Below, piece by piece: positions 11,670-22,563 of a DNA stretch of 64,000 nucleotides. A model generated the notes under the pieces. That model was given only the letters and a program-made list of their open reading frames with translations, had not been told where the DNA came from and ran no database searches. The stretch lies in NCBI GenBank assembly GCA_964035575.1, contig OZ037859.1:124001-188000 (forward strand). Direction: 5' to 3'. The translations under genes were made by a program, and so were the position numbers. This stretch comes from Rhynchopus sp. YZ270_cl-10 (Eukaryota > Euglenozoa > Diplonemea > Diplonemida > Diplonemidae). How positions within the stretch are numbered: the first letter of the stretch is position 1; every line of letters starts with the position of its first letter.

Positions 11670-14181
11670 TTATCTATCTCGACGAAACGCTTCCATTGAG
11701 GTTTCCAGCGTGTCAATGCGTGTCTTGATCACGTCCAGCTGCTTTGTGAGGGTGGCTTCGAGGCCTTCAAAGCAGAGCTTCATGGAGGTCTCCATGCTTT
11801 GCTGGAGTGGCACCAAGAAGCGGGTGCTGTTGCCGCTGTTGTTCCCTAGGGGGTCGTTTGAGAACGTTGCGCTTGGGTCACCACTGGCAGGTTTATGTGT
11901 GGGCGACCCCCACCCACCCGACGCTTGCTGCCCTGCCTGCGGGCCAAACGTCTTTGTACGGTCCACCTTCACCTCACCCCCCGCATCGAGCCAACGTTTG
12001 ATGCCTTCGTAAAACTCTCTGCAGTTGAGGATACGCTGTTCCTCTTCCATGCGCTCCTTCTCCATTTCCTGTAGGTGTGTTGATAGGGAGAGGGTGGTGG
12101 TGTGGTGTGGTGTGGCATACCTGAAAGGTCGACGTGAGAATGGTAATGGGGAACCCCACAACAATGAGCCCCGCCAGCATGATCGCCGAGGCAACGAACT
12201 TCCCTGGGATCGTTGCAGGGGCTTTGTCACCGTACCCCACGGTGGTGAGGGTGACGATGGCCCACCACATGCTGTCGGGGATGCTTTGGAAGAGGGTAGG
12301 GAACCCTGCGTCCACATAAGAAGAGTCGGCGTTCCGTATCCACGTCTCCGTGGTGAAGTCAAAGTGTGCTTCGTGCTGCTCAGCGTAAAAGACCAAAGCG
12401 CTCGACACGGTGACCGCAACAATAACCAACGCCAACAAAAACCCCAGCGAGATAAAGCTCTTCTTCAGTGCCTGGCCAAGCTCGGGGGCCCGCTTTACCC
12501 CTTCTTTACCTCGTTTGCGCACCCCAATCTTTTTGCTGATGACACGGAACGCACGCAACAGACGCATTATGCGGAACATCCTGATCACCACAAACGGTCT
12601 CGCCCCAATCGCCTCTGCGCCAACAAAAGCCCGTGAATAGAACGATGCCAGCGCCACGAGCTCCATCCAGAACTGTCCGTAGCCAAATATCTGCACGCGG
12701 TTTGGGTGGCACACAGTGTGCACCTTGACGACTTCAGTGTCGGACGCACAGAGGTGGCTCTCCATGTCGTCCATCGAGGAATCATCGACCTTGACTGTGA
12801 TGGGGTGCGACAGCATCCACAACACGAACTCAACAGAGAAGAAGATGTTGCACGCAATGTCCAAGGTCCACAGCGTCTCTGTTCCTGGGTAGTCGTCTTC
12901 ATTCTGCATCGACGGCTCCGACTCGATGAAGACAATTGCACACTGCACAAAGACAAGAATCTGCGCAAGGATCTTCCACGTGTAGATCGCAACCTTGATG
13001 CAAATGTCTCCGTCGCCACGTGTCCACCCACGCCCAACGTTGTTCCCGACAAACTGCCACACCCATTCGAACAATGATTTAGGGCGTTTCGTGCGTTGCA
13101 GCTCTTCACGACGGTTCTTCTCCAGGTAAAAGACGATTTCCTCGAAGGTGATGATGCCGCTTGTGTCGGAGTCGATGTCTTGGAACATGAACTGCGTTGC
13201 TTTCCATGCTTCTTGGTCCATCGGACGTTGTGGGAAGACCGCCTTCCACATGAGACGGAACTCGAAGAGCTCAAGCCCACCGTCGCCTTGCACATCGAGC
13301 TTCGAGAAGGCGTGGCGCAGTTTGTCGATGTCAAACTCGCGCAGCACGTTTTCGGACATAGCGTGCGACTGCTCTGCCTCAGTGATGTGCGTGAGGCCTG
13401 TCGCCTGCCGCTCGAGACTTTTGTCGTCATCCTTCTGCAGCCCAAGGAGGCCTTTTAGCGCCTTCTTCTTTTTGTTCGCCAACGCCGTGTACAGATTGCT
13501 GTGTGTCCGCTCCGGCTCCGAATGCGACGTCTTCGAGAACTTTGCCTCTGAGTTTGGGTTTGCGATGCTGTGTGCGATGCTGTGGTTCACATTGCCGGAG
13601 TGCACATCTGAGGGGGGGTTGACCACGACCGAGGGCTTATGCTCGAAGGACCCCACCAGGAGAGGCGTGGAGGCATGCGACTCTACGTCGATGATGTCCA
13701 CATGCGGGAGCACTGCCTTCTGGTACGGGTTCCCATGCTTCGACTGCAACGACGTCTCTTGCCCCTCTGCCTCTATCGGCAGCAACGCTGCTGCGCTTGG
13801 CGGACGACGCCCACCACCACCACCACCCCCAGCAGCAGCACCCAACAACGGACTCTGCTCCTGATCATCAAACCTCGCCAATGGGTTCGGCATGGGATCC
13901 CCAAGCAAGGAATGACTCTGTCCCAACAGCGGGGTCGCCTTCTCAGACTTTGGAAACAAATAAGTAGGAGTAGTGGTCGTCGTCTCCGTCGCATTGTAAG
14001 AGCTGCTGCTGCCACGCCGCTTCTTCCCAAGCAGCGGCGCTGGTGAAGGTGGCGTCGTCTTCAGGGACGACTGAATTGAACGGAGATGACTGACGTCCTT
14101 CGGCACACTCCGCTGCACGCCATAAGGCACATCCAAAGGAGGTGGCGGAGGAGGTGACTTAGGAGGACCGAAATTCATCAT
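11670..14181 (-). CDS. voltage-gated K+ channel with N-terminal EF-hand pair
   Basis: Six-helix potassium channel subunit. Exons 12121-14181 and 11670-12068 give 819 residues; the 52-nt intron starts GTATGC. A long disordered N-terminus contains repeats of the short motif PLLG (about 49, 84, 111; TPLLV at 172). Two EF-hand loops follow at about 295-306 and 335-346. S1 to S4 lie between about 395 and 550; S4 is VVIRMFRIMRLLRAFRV with arginine every third position. S5 is about 575-600, the pore loop has the K+ filter TVGYGD (647-652), and S6 follows. The C-terminus ends in a helical, probably coiled-coil region. Sequence shows voltage sensing and K+ selectivity; calcium control by the EF-hands is inference. 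The first EF loop (DVQGDGGLELFE) departs from consensus and may bind weakly. Confidence 0.93.
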
Positions 14182-14274
14182 TGTAATAAAAACAAAATGA
14201 AACTAAAAATGACTAAAGACTATCCGTGTGATCCATTTCCGTTGAAAAATTTGGAGAAAAGAAGAAGAAGAAAA

Positions 14275-14306
14275 ATAAGATGAACCTAAGCGTCGCTTAG
14301 TCAAGA
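14275..14306. repeat. stem-loop repeat, AAGATGA family
   Basis: AAGATGAACCTAAGC, loop GTC, then GCTTAGTCAAG: a 6-bp perfect inner stem in the same orientation as the other copies. Confidence 0.7.
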
Positions 14307-14503
14307 AGGGAAGAAGGGGAGGGAGGGGTGGGGTGAAAAAAATAAAAAAGTAAGAACCCCTGTGGTGGTGGTGGTGGTGGGTTGGGGGAAATGAGGTGAT
14401 AGAAAGGGAAAAAAGAATGACAGGAGGGTCAGAATTACAGCACTATGTACATAAAAAACAGGGTTTAAAAAAAAATTGAGAAAATATAGACATGAAAAAA
14501 GAA

Positions 14504-14540
14504 ACGTTTGTAAGATACTCAGCATTGCTAAGTCACCTCA
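14504..14540. repeat. stem-loop repeat, AAGATGA family
   Basis: TTTGTAAGATACTCAGCATT followed by GCTAAGTCACCTC aligns end to end with the copy at 45741-45787. Confidence 0.65.
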
Positions 14541-14580
14541 ACAAAATGGATTTTTTAAAAGATAATCATAGAGATAAAGA

Positions 14581-14636
14581 CGTTGAAAGTGCACAAACGC
14601 CTCACCGTACACCGTACACCGGACGCAGGCACTGGT
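14581..14636. repeat. dispersed GCCTC...GGACGCAGGC stem-loop repeat
   Basis: AAAGTGCACAAACGCCTC and GGACGCAGGCACTGG enclose a short duplicated ACCGTACACC. AGTGC and GCACT can pair as the outer stem. Confidence 0.75.
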
Positions 14637-15017
14637 TTCTGTAGCTGAAAACAGATATCCGCAAATGAGAACATACTAAATCTTTTCAAAAATAAAAATA
14701 AAAAGCCCTCCAAAAAAAAAAAAAAAATGGTGGGCAAATGAAAAACCACCGTATCCATAGAGATTTCCCCCCCAATACCCTTCGTGAACGTTTGCCGCGA
14801 GAATAACACTCCTCTCTTTCCCCCCTTTTTTTATTGATGATCTGTTGGTGTCTGCTTCACGATTTTCGTTGACCGCAGCCATTTAGGCTCTTTGCCTATG
14901 ACGCACATGATAATGGATGAGGGGGAGGATTCAAAAGGAAAAAAGCGTAAAGACAGATCTATCGTTGGTTATAAATATGCTTAGTTTCCAATCACACTTC
15001 GTGTATGCAAAAAAAGA

Positions 15018-15944
15018 TCACTTCTTCGGCTTCTTCTGGAAGAAGGCCATGATGCTTTGCTGTCCCTTGGGGAGGGCCTTCTTGGCGGCAGGCTTTTTGG
15101 GGGCAGCTTTTACCGCCTCGACTGCTGGCTCTGCCTTCTTTGCAACCACAGGGGCAGCCACGGGAGCGGGAACGGGGGCGCTAGGTGCGGCTGCCTTCTC
15201 GGGCTCTGGAAGCTTAACGTCCTCCTTCACCTCCTCCTTCTTCTTCTGTTCTTGGGGTTCCTCAGATTTGGCCTCAACTGCCTTGGTTTCCGTTGGAGTC
15301 GACTCAATGACAGTCACCGAGAGGACCTGAGGTTGCGACTGGGATAGGATGACCTCAGCGGCAGGTTTTTCTGCTGGCTTTTCGGGTTGCTTCTCTGGCT
15401 CCTTTGCGGGTTTTTCGGCAGGCTTTGCATTGACTTGCTCGCCACGGATCTGCGCCATGAGTGCTGCATCGTTGATGTTGATTCTTGAGTTCGCTTTTGG
15501 GTCCTTTTTGTTGTACTTCATCATCTTGAGGACCACCGCACCGTTGCCACCGCAGGAGAAGATGGTGCTTCCGGAGGTGAGGCGTTTGGGGGCTCGTTTC
15601 GTCTTGGTCTCAACAGGAGGGACAACCTTCTTGGCCATCCCCTTCTTCAGGAAAGGGTTCACCGGCGGTGCCTTTGTGTTCTCCTCCACGTCCACCTCTG
15701 CAACTGCCTTCTTAGGTGCAGTCTTCTTCGCTGCAGTCTTCTTCGCTGCCGGCTTCCGTCTGGTTTTGATGACTTCCTCCGAAGAGCTCTCGTCGCTGCT
15801 GGACTCGCTGGAGTCGGTCTCCTCACTGCTGCTCTCGGACGAGCTGTCCACTACCAAGCTCTTACGCGACCTCTTGCGCTGAGGCTGGATCAGGTCCTCT
15901 TCACTAGAATCATCTTCCACTGTACGCTTTGCGGTTCTCGGCAT
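15018..15944 (-). CDS. basic/acidic nuclear protein with C-terminal PCNA-binding PIP box
   Basis: 308 residues in one exon. The N-terminus has basic clusters (about residues 22-28) and a Ser/Glu/Asp-rich acidic stretch (about 34-58), then Lys/Ala/Pro-rich low-complexity sequence resembling histone H1-like tails. The extreme C-terminus has QQSIMAFF (295-302) followed by QKK, an exact fit to the PIP box consensus (Q-x-x-hydrophobic-x-x-aromatic-aromatic) that docks proteins on PCNA. POLD3/Pol32, the small subunit of DNA polymerase delta, ends the same way, so a highly diverged POLD3-type subunit is possible. No catalytic domain is seen. An acceptor-like CTATCAG lies 13 nt before the ATG. The PIP box is seen; a replication or repair role is inference. 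Confidence 0.75.
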   Translation of the reverse strand: MPRTAKRTVEDDSSEEDLIQPQRKRSRKSLVVDSSSESSSEETDSSESSSDESSSEEVIKTRRKPAAKKTAAKKTAPKKAVAEVDVEENTKAPPVNPFLKKGMAKKVVPPVETKTKRAPKRLTSGSTIFSCGGNGAVVLKMMKYNKKDPKANSRININDAALMAQIRGEQVNAKPAEKPAKEPEKQPEKPAEKPAAEVILSQSQPQVLSVTVIESTPTETKAVEAKSEEPQEQKKKEEVKEDVKLPEPEKAAAPSAPVPAPVAAPVVAKKAEPAVEAVKAAPKKPAAKKALPKGQQSIMAFFQKKPKK

Positions 15945-16712
15945 TTTAAGAGGAAATCTGATAGTGTAGAGGGTTGTTCAGAGGAATACGTGAACGTAGG
16001 TAGGTTATAAGAAAGGTAGGATAGGTCAAAGTGGTGTTGGAAGAAACCTACAGCGTGAAGAGTTGTCTTGTGTGATGTTGTGTGAAGAGGTGGTGCTCAC
16101 CTGTGCTGCAAGAGGCAATCTTGCGAGAGTACGTCCAACGCATGCATTCATTTAGGAACGCCGCGTCCATTAACCCGCTTTGGTGTGGTGTGGTGTGGAT
16201 GTGTTCGCAAGTGTGGGATGCATTCTTCTGGAAAAGCATCATATGTGCGAAGGTGAACACAAGATACGACAAGGCTGCCAAAGATGTGATTGTGTTGGGT
16301 GGGGCAGAGGGGTTGGTGTGCGACTCAAAAGAAAGAACCCCCACCCATGTTTCTCTTGTTGCAGCGACATCAGGTGTGGATACCCAAGAAAACAAATGCA
16401 AGCAGCAAACCCGTGTCGTGTCCGTGTGCTGCCAAATGCACATCCGACAAACGAACACATCGGGTGGTAAAAGTCAAAAGTCAAAAGACAAAAGGAAAGA
16501 AAAAAATCAATATAAGGATCCGGTGCTCCAGAGAGCGCTACTCTACGTGTCCGTAGGCAGAGATCGGGAACAGGGATGCCGTGTGGTGAGGAAGGAACGT
16601 CTTTGCGTGGACGTGTGTTATGTGTTGTGTTGTGTTGTGCGTTTATAAGCTGCAGGTGCCTGCATACGTCTTGTGATGTGTGGCACTGTGCCCCTCTTTG
16701 TCAAGAGGACAC
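15945..16712. other. spacer, no gene seen
   Basis: Moderately GC-rich with GTGTGGTGTGG-type simple repeats near 16180. A plus-strand open frame of 188 codons (16082-16648) resembles no protein and has no codon signature, so I do not call it. Confidence 0.5.
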
Positions 16713-17490
16713 TTAGGTGGGGATGCCACGGAACGGACCGTCGGACGGAGAGCGCGACACAAGTCCCTCCCACGGGCACTCAGTGCACGGCGGTGGTGGT
16801 CCGTACCTGCCCTGGCAGTTGTTGTTCTTGCACGAGGACCCGTCCCACGTGCAACGTCCTCCCGCAACAGGGCACGCACCAACAGTCAGGTGCTGCGTGC
16901 AGTCCACACCGTCCTTGTCAATACCAAAGGCAACAAACTCTGCGTTGGCAGGCAGCGTGAACGTCGTCGACGCACCCGGCGCAAGCTGCTTCCTGAAGCT
17001 TCCCATCGGGTGCACGAACGAGGTGCCGGGTGCGCCAGTTGTGAAGCGTGGTGCGCACTGCGTCCTCTCCCATCCTGGGGTCACTGCAAGCAGTCCTGGG
17101 AGGCCGCCCTGGTACGTGCGCACACAGCTCTGCGGGCATGCGTAGAAGAACACCCATGCGTCGCACACATCAATCAGGGAAGGCTCGTTCGGGCACGAGT
17201 ACGTCACCTCCGTCCCTGCAGCAAGGTCCCAGTTCGACAGCGTTGTTGGGAGCAGGCGCAGGTGTGCTGGTGGGTCCTGCAGACGTGCACCGGGCACCAC
17301 TGTCGGTGCACTGATGTCTGGCCAGGCAGGGTTGCCTGCTGAGGACAGAAACTCCAGGTGGATCGGGAGGGACGCAGAGACTGCATCCTGCACGAAAACC
17401 TCCCTCTGTCAGGGTCACCGTGCCGTCCTGCACCCCCTGGGAGAGGGCCACAAGCGACGCCAACACGAGTCCCTTCTGCAGAAGCGGCAT
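16713..17490 (-). CDS. secreted Cys-rich protein, apparent single-base frameshift
   Basis: Unrecognised secreted protein. The ATG at 17490 opens a clear signal peptide (MPLLQKGLVLASLVALSQG) and is preceded by a TTGCAG acceptor-like site. After about 30 residues the frame must shift by one base, near 17394-17404, to continue into the long downstream frame ending at 16713. That frame has about a dozen cysteines, including CGxx-free pairs such as CPQSC, and ends in a Cys/Asn-rich segment (CTWDGSSC, then KNNNCQGRYG). No intron fits the gap. A run of four T residues (AAAA on the plus strand) at the join makes a one-base sequencing or assembly error the simplest explanation; a recent inactivating change is the alternative. 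The function is unknown; the protein is probably extracellular or on the surface. Confidence 0.6.
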
Positions 17491-18229
17491 TGTGTGAAGT
17501 GTAAAGAGTAAAGTGTAAAAGACGAGGTGTCTGCAATGGGTGGTGTGGTGTGGGTTGGTTGGTTGGGAGGTGGGTTTGGTCTGGGCAGGGTGTGGATGTG
17601 TCCGCAGGGTGTGGGATGCTCAGGGTAATGCACACAATTCCTCCTCAAAGAGATGCCTCAGCATAGCGTATATATTAAAGGTTTTGTTGTTGGTCATCAT
17701 GGTCTTCGTGGGGCGGAGGAGAAGCTAATCTAGCGAGGCTTTTGACACTCGTCAGGCAACCAGAAGCCTGCAAGAAACACGAGCACTGCAGAATAGAAAG
17801 CGAAGTGTGTTTTATCCAACGTTTGTCTTATGGGGTGAAAGGGTGCGAGGCTTTGGGAAAATATGCTTTTTTCTTTCGTTAGAGTTTAGTGTTATTCTTG
17901 CCGCCACGTTTGTTTTAAAAAAATCTATGGGCCGGCTACTGATGTTCCCCCTGTTGGAATCGTAGGCATAATAGACACTACAAATCATGACTCATCGTAC
18001 AGCGAGGCCCAGGGCACAGCATTTCTGGGAACGTTCGTCGGTCCGCAAGCTTGCAGCAGTTGCGCCATGTCGGGGCAGCTCTGAAGGGGTGGGTGGGTGA
18101 TACAGATTCAGATAGTCACTTCATAGCAAAGACAATCCTCCAAAGCCAGACAAAAACCCAAAGGAGAACACAGTGCACGCAGTCTCACTGACACCATTCT
18201 CTTCCTTGTTTACACCACTCAAAAGAAAG
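17491..18229. other. spacer, no gene seen
   Basis: GT-rich simple sequence near 17540-17580, then unique sequence with no supported gene. Confidence 0.5.
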
Positions 18230-19099
18230 TCATACCAGAAGATAAGGAGCCGTTCGGTGGAAGGGGTTCCTGCTGGTGCGCAGCTCCCTGCTCTTGTCGC
18301 CACAGCCGTAAGGGTCTTCAGTGAATCTGTGTGAAGAACAAAGTGAAGTGCAAACAAATCTGCAGACAGATTAGGCGTTGGGCAAAACGTCTACATACTT
18401 ATCGATATTCCGCTGGTCGTTGTATGGGTTCACTTCTGGGTCGACGCCAACGTATTTGAAGTGCGACTCGGGGAACTGTATGGCCTCGCGGTGGAGTGCG
18501 TCGAAGCGCTGCTTCTTGTAGCTGTAGGACACGACTGTGAGGCGTTTGGGGTACACGCCGTATGCTTCGTGGAAACGGCACATCGAGAACATCAGGTTCT
18601 CAAAGCTGTCTCGCGCGAACTCCTCCGCAAGCGTGCGCTCCTTCACCTCCGGATGCCCCCACCACCCCTTCACCTGCGACGCCACCCAATACGACATGCC
18701 CTCACTACGCGGCCCTGCCACACCACGGGTCTGCCCACCACTGTAGATCAGCACGCTCAGAGGGTTCGCAGCAGCCAGCTCAACACCCTTCTCTATGTGG
18801 CGGATGTACGTCGACAGCTGCCCATGCTGCAGGTTCTCCAAAAACCACGACTCCTCGGAATCCACCAGGGTCTGATCTGTGCCCGTCATGACCGCATGCC
18901 CTGCCACCATGATCAACTCCTCCATCTGCTGCCCAGAGGCCCCCGTCTTATGCTTAGGGTGTGCATTGTCGACAAAGTCGGGCCTGCTTGGACGGCTCTT
19001 GAACGTCGCTATGAGGACGACCCCGATCACCACAACAACAACCAAAGGGAGCAGACGGCTCTGGCCTCGCATTCTCTTTTGTTTATATGGTGGAAGCAT
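18230..19099 (-). CDS. DUF218-family membrane protein
   Basis: Two exons, 18399-19099 and 18230-18326 (265 aa), joined across a 72-nt GTATGT...CACACAG intron. One N-terminal membrane helix (LLPLVVVVVIGVVLIATF) predicts a type II protein. The rest matches the DUF218 (YdcF/SanA/ElyC-like) fold. YSGGQTRGVAGPRSEG carries the glycine-rich turn and the SE motif, and the second exon supplies EDPYGCGDKSRELRTSRNPF, the family's characteristic C-terminal block. Recovery of that block only after splicing supports the intron. Bacterial relatives act in envelope polysaccharide metabolism; the eukaryotic role is unknown. A second in-frame ATG 27 nt downstream (MRGQSR) would give a shorter tail. The gene starts only 112 nt after the stop of PIG-Q, fitting polycistronic transcription. 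Confidence 0.82.
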
Positions 19100-19211
19100 T
19101 CACCACCCCCACCCCACCACCCCCGCAGTGTAAGAGGGTGGGGGGGTGGGATCTGTGTGGAATGATGTGGAAGGGCAGCGAAAACGCATCCAGTAGATCT
19201 CAGATGCCAGA

Positions 19212-20477
19212 TCAACCTGAGGTGAGCACATCTTTGAAGCCCTTGAAAGGGTTCGTCCTTGCCCACTCTGCTGCAGCCTCAGCACAGTCCTGCAACAACG
19301 TGGCCAAGGAGACGGCACGTTGCGAGACCACAATGTGCACACAACGGTCCACACTTTTGATCGCAACTTCGTACTCCCCGCTGGCAGGTCTGAGGGGGAA
19401 GAGGAGCACTGCAAGGTAAGGCGCTGAGAGGTGCAGGGATATGAGAAGCACGACAACGTCGCGTGCAGTCTGCAGACACAACGCCCAGAGAACGAAGAAG
19501 AGGAAGTAGACAACCACTGTGGGTAGGAGAAACACCGACAACGTGAACGCAAGGGCCCCGACCAGTTTCTGGTGCACATCAAATGTATGCGAATCAACTT
19601 TATTCCGCAACGTATTGAACTTCCTCCCCCGCAGCAGCAGCGACATGTCCACAACGACACTCCGCACTGCGTTGTACGCAACACCAAAGAGCTTCGCAGA
19701 GAGGTGTACATTAGCTGTCAGCAGCATGACAACATCCATCAGCAGTGCTGCGAGACCACTTGCGCCAAGCAGACCCCCAGCAACCCACCAACCCCACCCA
19801 ACGTCGCTTGCGTGCAGAGGAAACCACCTGCTGACCTGCACTGCGCGGGTGTACCTCAGCGCATCGCATCTGTTCATGACAAACATAGCGGAGGTGCCAA
19901 GGAATTTATTTAGCTCTGCATTCCCTTTGAACCCAGCCGGCCACCCAAGAAGCCACTTTATGTACAGCACCCCTTCGTTCTGCATGCGAACCAACAAGGG
20001 CACCGGGGACAGCCGCAGCTCAATGAAGAGCCGCAGCAGAAGGACGCCCAGGGCAATGTCGAGGCAGCATGTGAACAGGATTGCGCAGCGTCTGCTTGCA
20101 CGGAACCTCTTAAGCAGCAGAAGCTTGCGTACCACTACCGCACACAGCAGCGAGGTGTGTGCACCCAACAAAGGTGGCACCTTGGGCACATCCTCAGCCT
20201 CTTCTGGCACAGCAACGTGCCTCGCGAGGAGAGCGTCCCATTGTGCTGTGCGCACGCCTCGGAGCGCTTCCTGGCGTGGGTCGGTTACGTGCTCAGGGTG
20301 CGTGACACGGACAGGACGTGCCAGAGGGTTCACTGTGTACGCAACAGAGGGCCGCGTCTCGAATGCGTCAATGACAAGCACGGTGCCTGCGGGCACGTCA
20401 CGCACATTAACAATTCTGCCCGCAGCACTGCGGATGATCCGCTTGTCATCGTGGTGGATTATGACTGTTTCACCCAT
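19212..20477 (-). CDS. GPI1: PIG-Q/Gpi1, subunit of GPI-GlcNAc transferase
   Basis: Subunit of the ER complex that adds GlcNAc to phosphatidylinositol, the first step of GPI-anchor synthesis. 421 residues, single exon. The diagnostic block GWPAGFKGNAELNKFLG (about 180-196) corresponds to the PAGLKLN-type motif of the family. The later FNTLRNKVDS followed by a hydrophobic FLLPTVVVYFLFFVLWAL is the second conserved block. Several membrane helices are evident. An acceptor CTAACAG lies just upstream. Between it and the start is an overlapping out-of-frame ATG (ATGCGATGG) opening a 7-codon frame, which could dampen translation. It precedes the DUF218 gene in the presumed transcript by 112 nt. Confidence 0.9.
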   Translation of the reverse strand: MGETVIIHHDDKRIIRSAAGRIVNVRDVPAGTVLVIDAFETRPSVAYTVNPLARPVRVTHPEHVTDPRQEALRGVRTAQWDALLARHVAVPEEAEDVPKVPPLLGAHTSLLCAVVVRKLLLLKRFRASRRCAILFTCCLDIALGVLLLRLFIELRLSPVPLLVRMQNEGVLYIKWLLGWPAGFKGNAELNKFLGTSAMFVMNRCDALRYTRAVQVSRWFPLHASDVGWGWWVAGGLLGASGLAALLMDVVMLLTANVHLSAKLFGVAYNAVRSVVVDMSLLLRGRKFNTLRNKVDSHTFDVHQKLVGALAFTLSVFLLPTVVVYFLFFVLWALCLQTARDVVVLLISLHLSAPYLAVLLFPLRPASGEYEVAIKSVDRCVHIVVSQRAVSLATLLQDCAEAAAEWARTNPFKGFKDVLTSG

Positions 20478-21227
20478 CGCATAACGGACCTCCTGTTAGG
20501 GGGGAGTACGCACAACCGAAACGAAAGAAAAAGGTTAAGACGCACCAAGCCTCCTGCTTCGTTACCTGGAATGTAAGTAAAAGGACGGAGTGCAGGCTGA
20601 CTCTCACGCTGTAGGTCAGAGTGTTCACGGTGCACGAAAAACGACTACAGAATGTTAGTAGGAAAAATAAAATAGTCAGGCAAGAGAAGAGGGGGTTATT
20701 TGTAAGAATCACATAGCTCCTGTGCACATAGTAGCGCATCGGGAAAAGAAACGAAACAACAAAACGTGTCTCTGTGTGTACACAAAAAAAGATAGTTCTT
20801 TTCTTCGACGAAAAAGAACCATGGAATGGAGGATGTGTTCATAAAAAAAATTGAAAAGCGAATTCACCTTGGCGTCCTCCAAAAGAATTGAATACATGCT
20901 GTGTGCGTGACACTCTGTGTCTGTCGCTTTTGAAAAAAAAATGCAGCCAGAAGAAACCCCCATCATCCTCCCCCCATCCCCCAATCTCTTGAGCTTTCAA
21001 GCCGAACTGTCTCTGAGGGTAAGAAAGTTTTCAGAGCAGTAAAAAGTGAGGTTTTTTTTTCCAGTCAAGAATTCCTTTTTTTTGCAACGATGTATCCCTA
21101 CGGGATACACACTACTACAATGCCCTACACATCGCAAATCTGCACAGTGCCTTTTGCAAAGAACAATCTGATACACAACCTTGCGGCAGCTTGAGTTGGG
21201 GCACCTCTCCCTCATCCTCTGCTGCAT
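20478..21227. other. spacer, no gene seen
   Basis: AT-rich with short homopolymers; no repeat family member or gene recognised. Confidence 0.5.
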
Positions 21228-22563
21228 TCACGGAAGGTTGTCTTCGTGGCTATGCCCCCCTTCGTTGCCGCCACATCCCTCACCTCCGCAGTGGCGTCTG
21301 CTCGGCTGGCGCTGTGAAGAGATGTACAGCAAGAAAAACACGAAATGGACAATTTTAACAGTGAAGTTGACAACGTGCCGACACCTTCTCGTAGATGCAG
21401 GTATGTGTACCCGCAGCTGTAGACTATGGCGATGGAACGATTTATAGGATGAACGTTGTCTTGAAAAGACATCGCAAAGAACATACCATTGGAGGCTCCC
21501 ATTCGACAGGCCGGTACCAGAACGTGACCAGCAGGTTGGAGAGGACCCCGCGGCTGAACGGGCAGAACCCTTTGACACAGCGTGGCATCTGCATAAACTG
21601 CTCAGCGAGCAGCTGATTCATGTAGTTGCAGCTTGTTGTGCGGAGCACTTCGACGGACGTCTGTTTTTGTTTTGTTTTGTTTTGTTTTGTTTTCCCCCCC
21701 ATAAAATGCTAGGTGGCGGGCCCCCACCTCCAAGACATAATACATACCTGATTCCGCAGAATCAAGCGAACGTGGAAGAGTACAAGCCGCATCGCCCACA
21801 CCTGCACCACCACGCAGACACCGCAAAACATGATAAGAGCACCCATCCTTGCAGACACCAGCCCTACCTCTCCTTTTGTGTACCCTGAGTACGCAGAGGC
21901 CACGAAGAGGGCGAGGGTGTAGCCCGTGAGGAGCGTCTGCGCGAAGAGGAAGAGGAGAAACTCTGGTTTGTTCTTGCCACCGATACAACGCCCGACCCAC
22001 CAGCAGTGGTGGTCGAAAGTGTGCACACAGCGGTTGCAGTGTGCGCAGTGATGTGTCCGGATGGGCTGCAACAGGTTGCACACCCTGCAAAACGTCTGCT
22101 CCACACGCCCTGCTGCCACCGCCACATCCCCAGACAGCACCCCACCCACCCCAGGGTCGCCTCTACTATGCTCTCTCTTTGACCGTAGGAAGCCTGGGTC
22201 AGATTGCGTCAAATACAAAAACACCACCGACGTCACAATAAACATCGCCACACCCGTGGTCCCCGCTGTGCCAAGATCAGAGAGCGTTATGCCCAAGGTG
22301 TTGAGCCGCAAGAAGCATACAAACATGAAGGCATGCAACGCACAGTAGACCAACGGAAAGTACTGCCGCGGGAGTGTGCTGATCCAGGAGCGTTTGCGTG
22401 CGCGGGGTGCGGGCTTCCCCCACTCGACCTCAAGGCTGTGCAGCAGCTCCTCCTCCGAGAACGACACCGGTACCTCCTCCGCCGCGACGGGGCTGAGGTG
22501 GCGGGTGGAGTAGCTTGCACCACTGTCGGAACGCCGTGCGGTGCGATGGAGCCCGCCTTCCAT
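21228..22563 (-). CDS. DHHC protein S-acyltransferase
   Basis: Palmitoylates cysteines of membrane-associated proteins. Three exons: 21748-22563, 21487-21660, 21228-21311, all joined in phase 0 with GTATGT donors (357 aa). Two helices lie before the Cys-rich domain and two after it. The domain reads C-x2-C...HHCAHCNRCVHTFDHHCWWVGRCIG, with the catalytic tetrapeptide DHHC followed by WWVG (family usual WVNNC). A TTxE-like motif is not obvious. Exon 3 adds a tail rich in His, Gly and Cys (HCGGEGCGGNEGGHSHED), which I do not know from other DHHC enzymes and which might bind metal. A TTTCTAG acceptor precedes the start, with a 3-codon upstream ATG frame in between. Confidence 0.93.
21661..21695. 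repeat. (TTTTG)n tract in DHHC intron
   Basis: About five TTTTG units; on the coding strand this is an A/C-rich tract next to the acceptor of exon 2. Confidence 0.8.

Larger units (their letters stand above)
14182..15017. other. spacer with two stem-loop repeats and a GCCTC repeat
   Basis: AT-rich with a (GGT)n tract near 14360. Repeats at 14275-14306, 14504-14540 and 14581-14636 are listed separately. No gene is seen. Confidence 0.6.

Noticed and set aside
14630-14660. Possible spliced-leader RNA fragment (GTTTCTGTA followed by GTAG-like bases)
   Set aside because: No leader exon, Sm site or repeat array; only a short chance resemblance inside the GCCTC repeat.
16082-16648. Plus-strand 188-codon frame in a spacer
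   Set aside because: Against the direction of every other gene, no domain and no start context.
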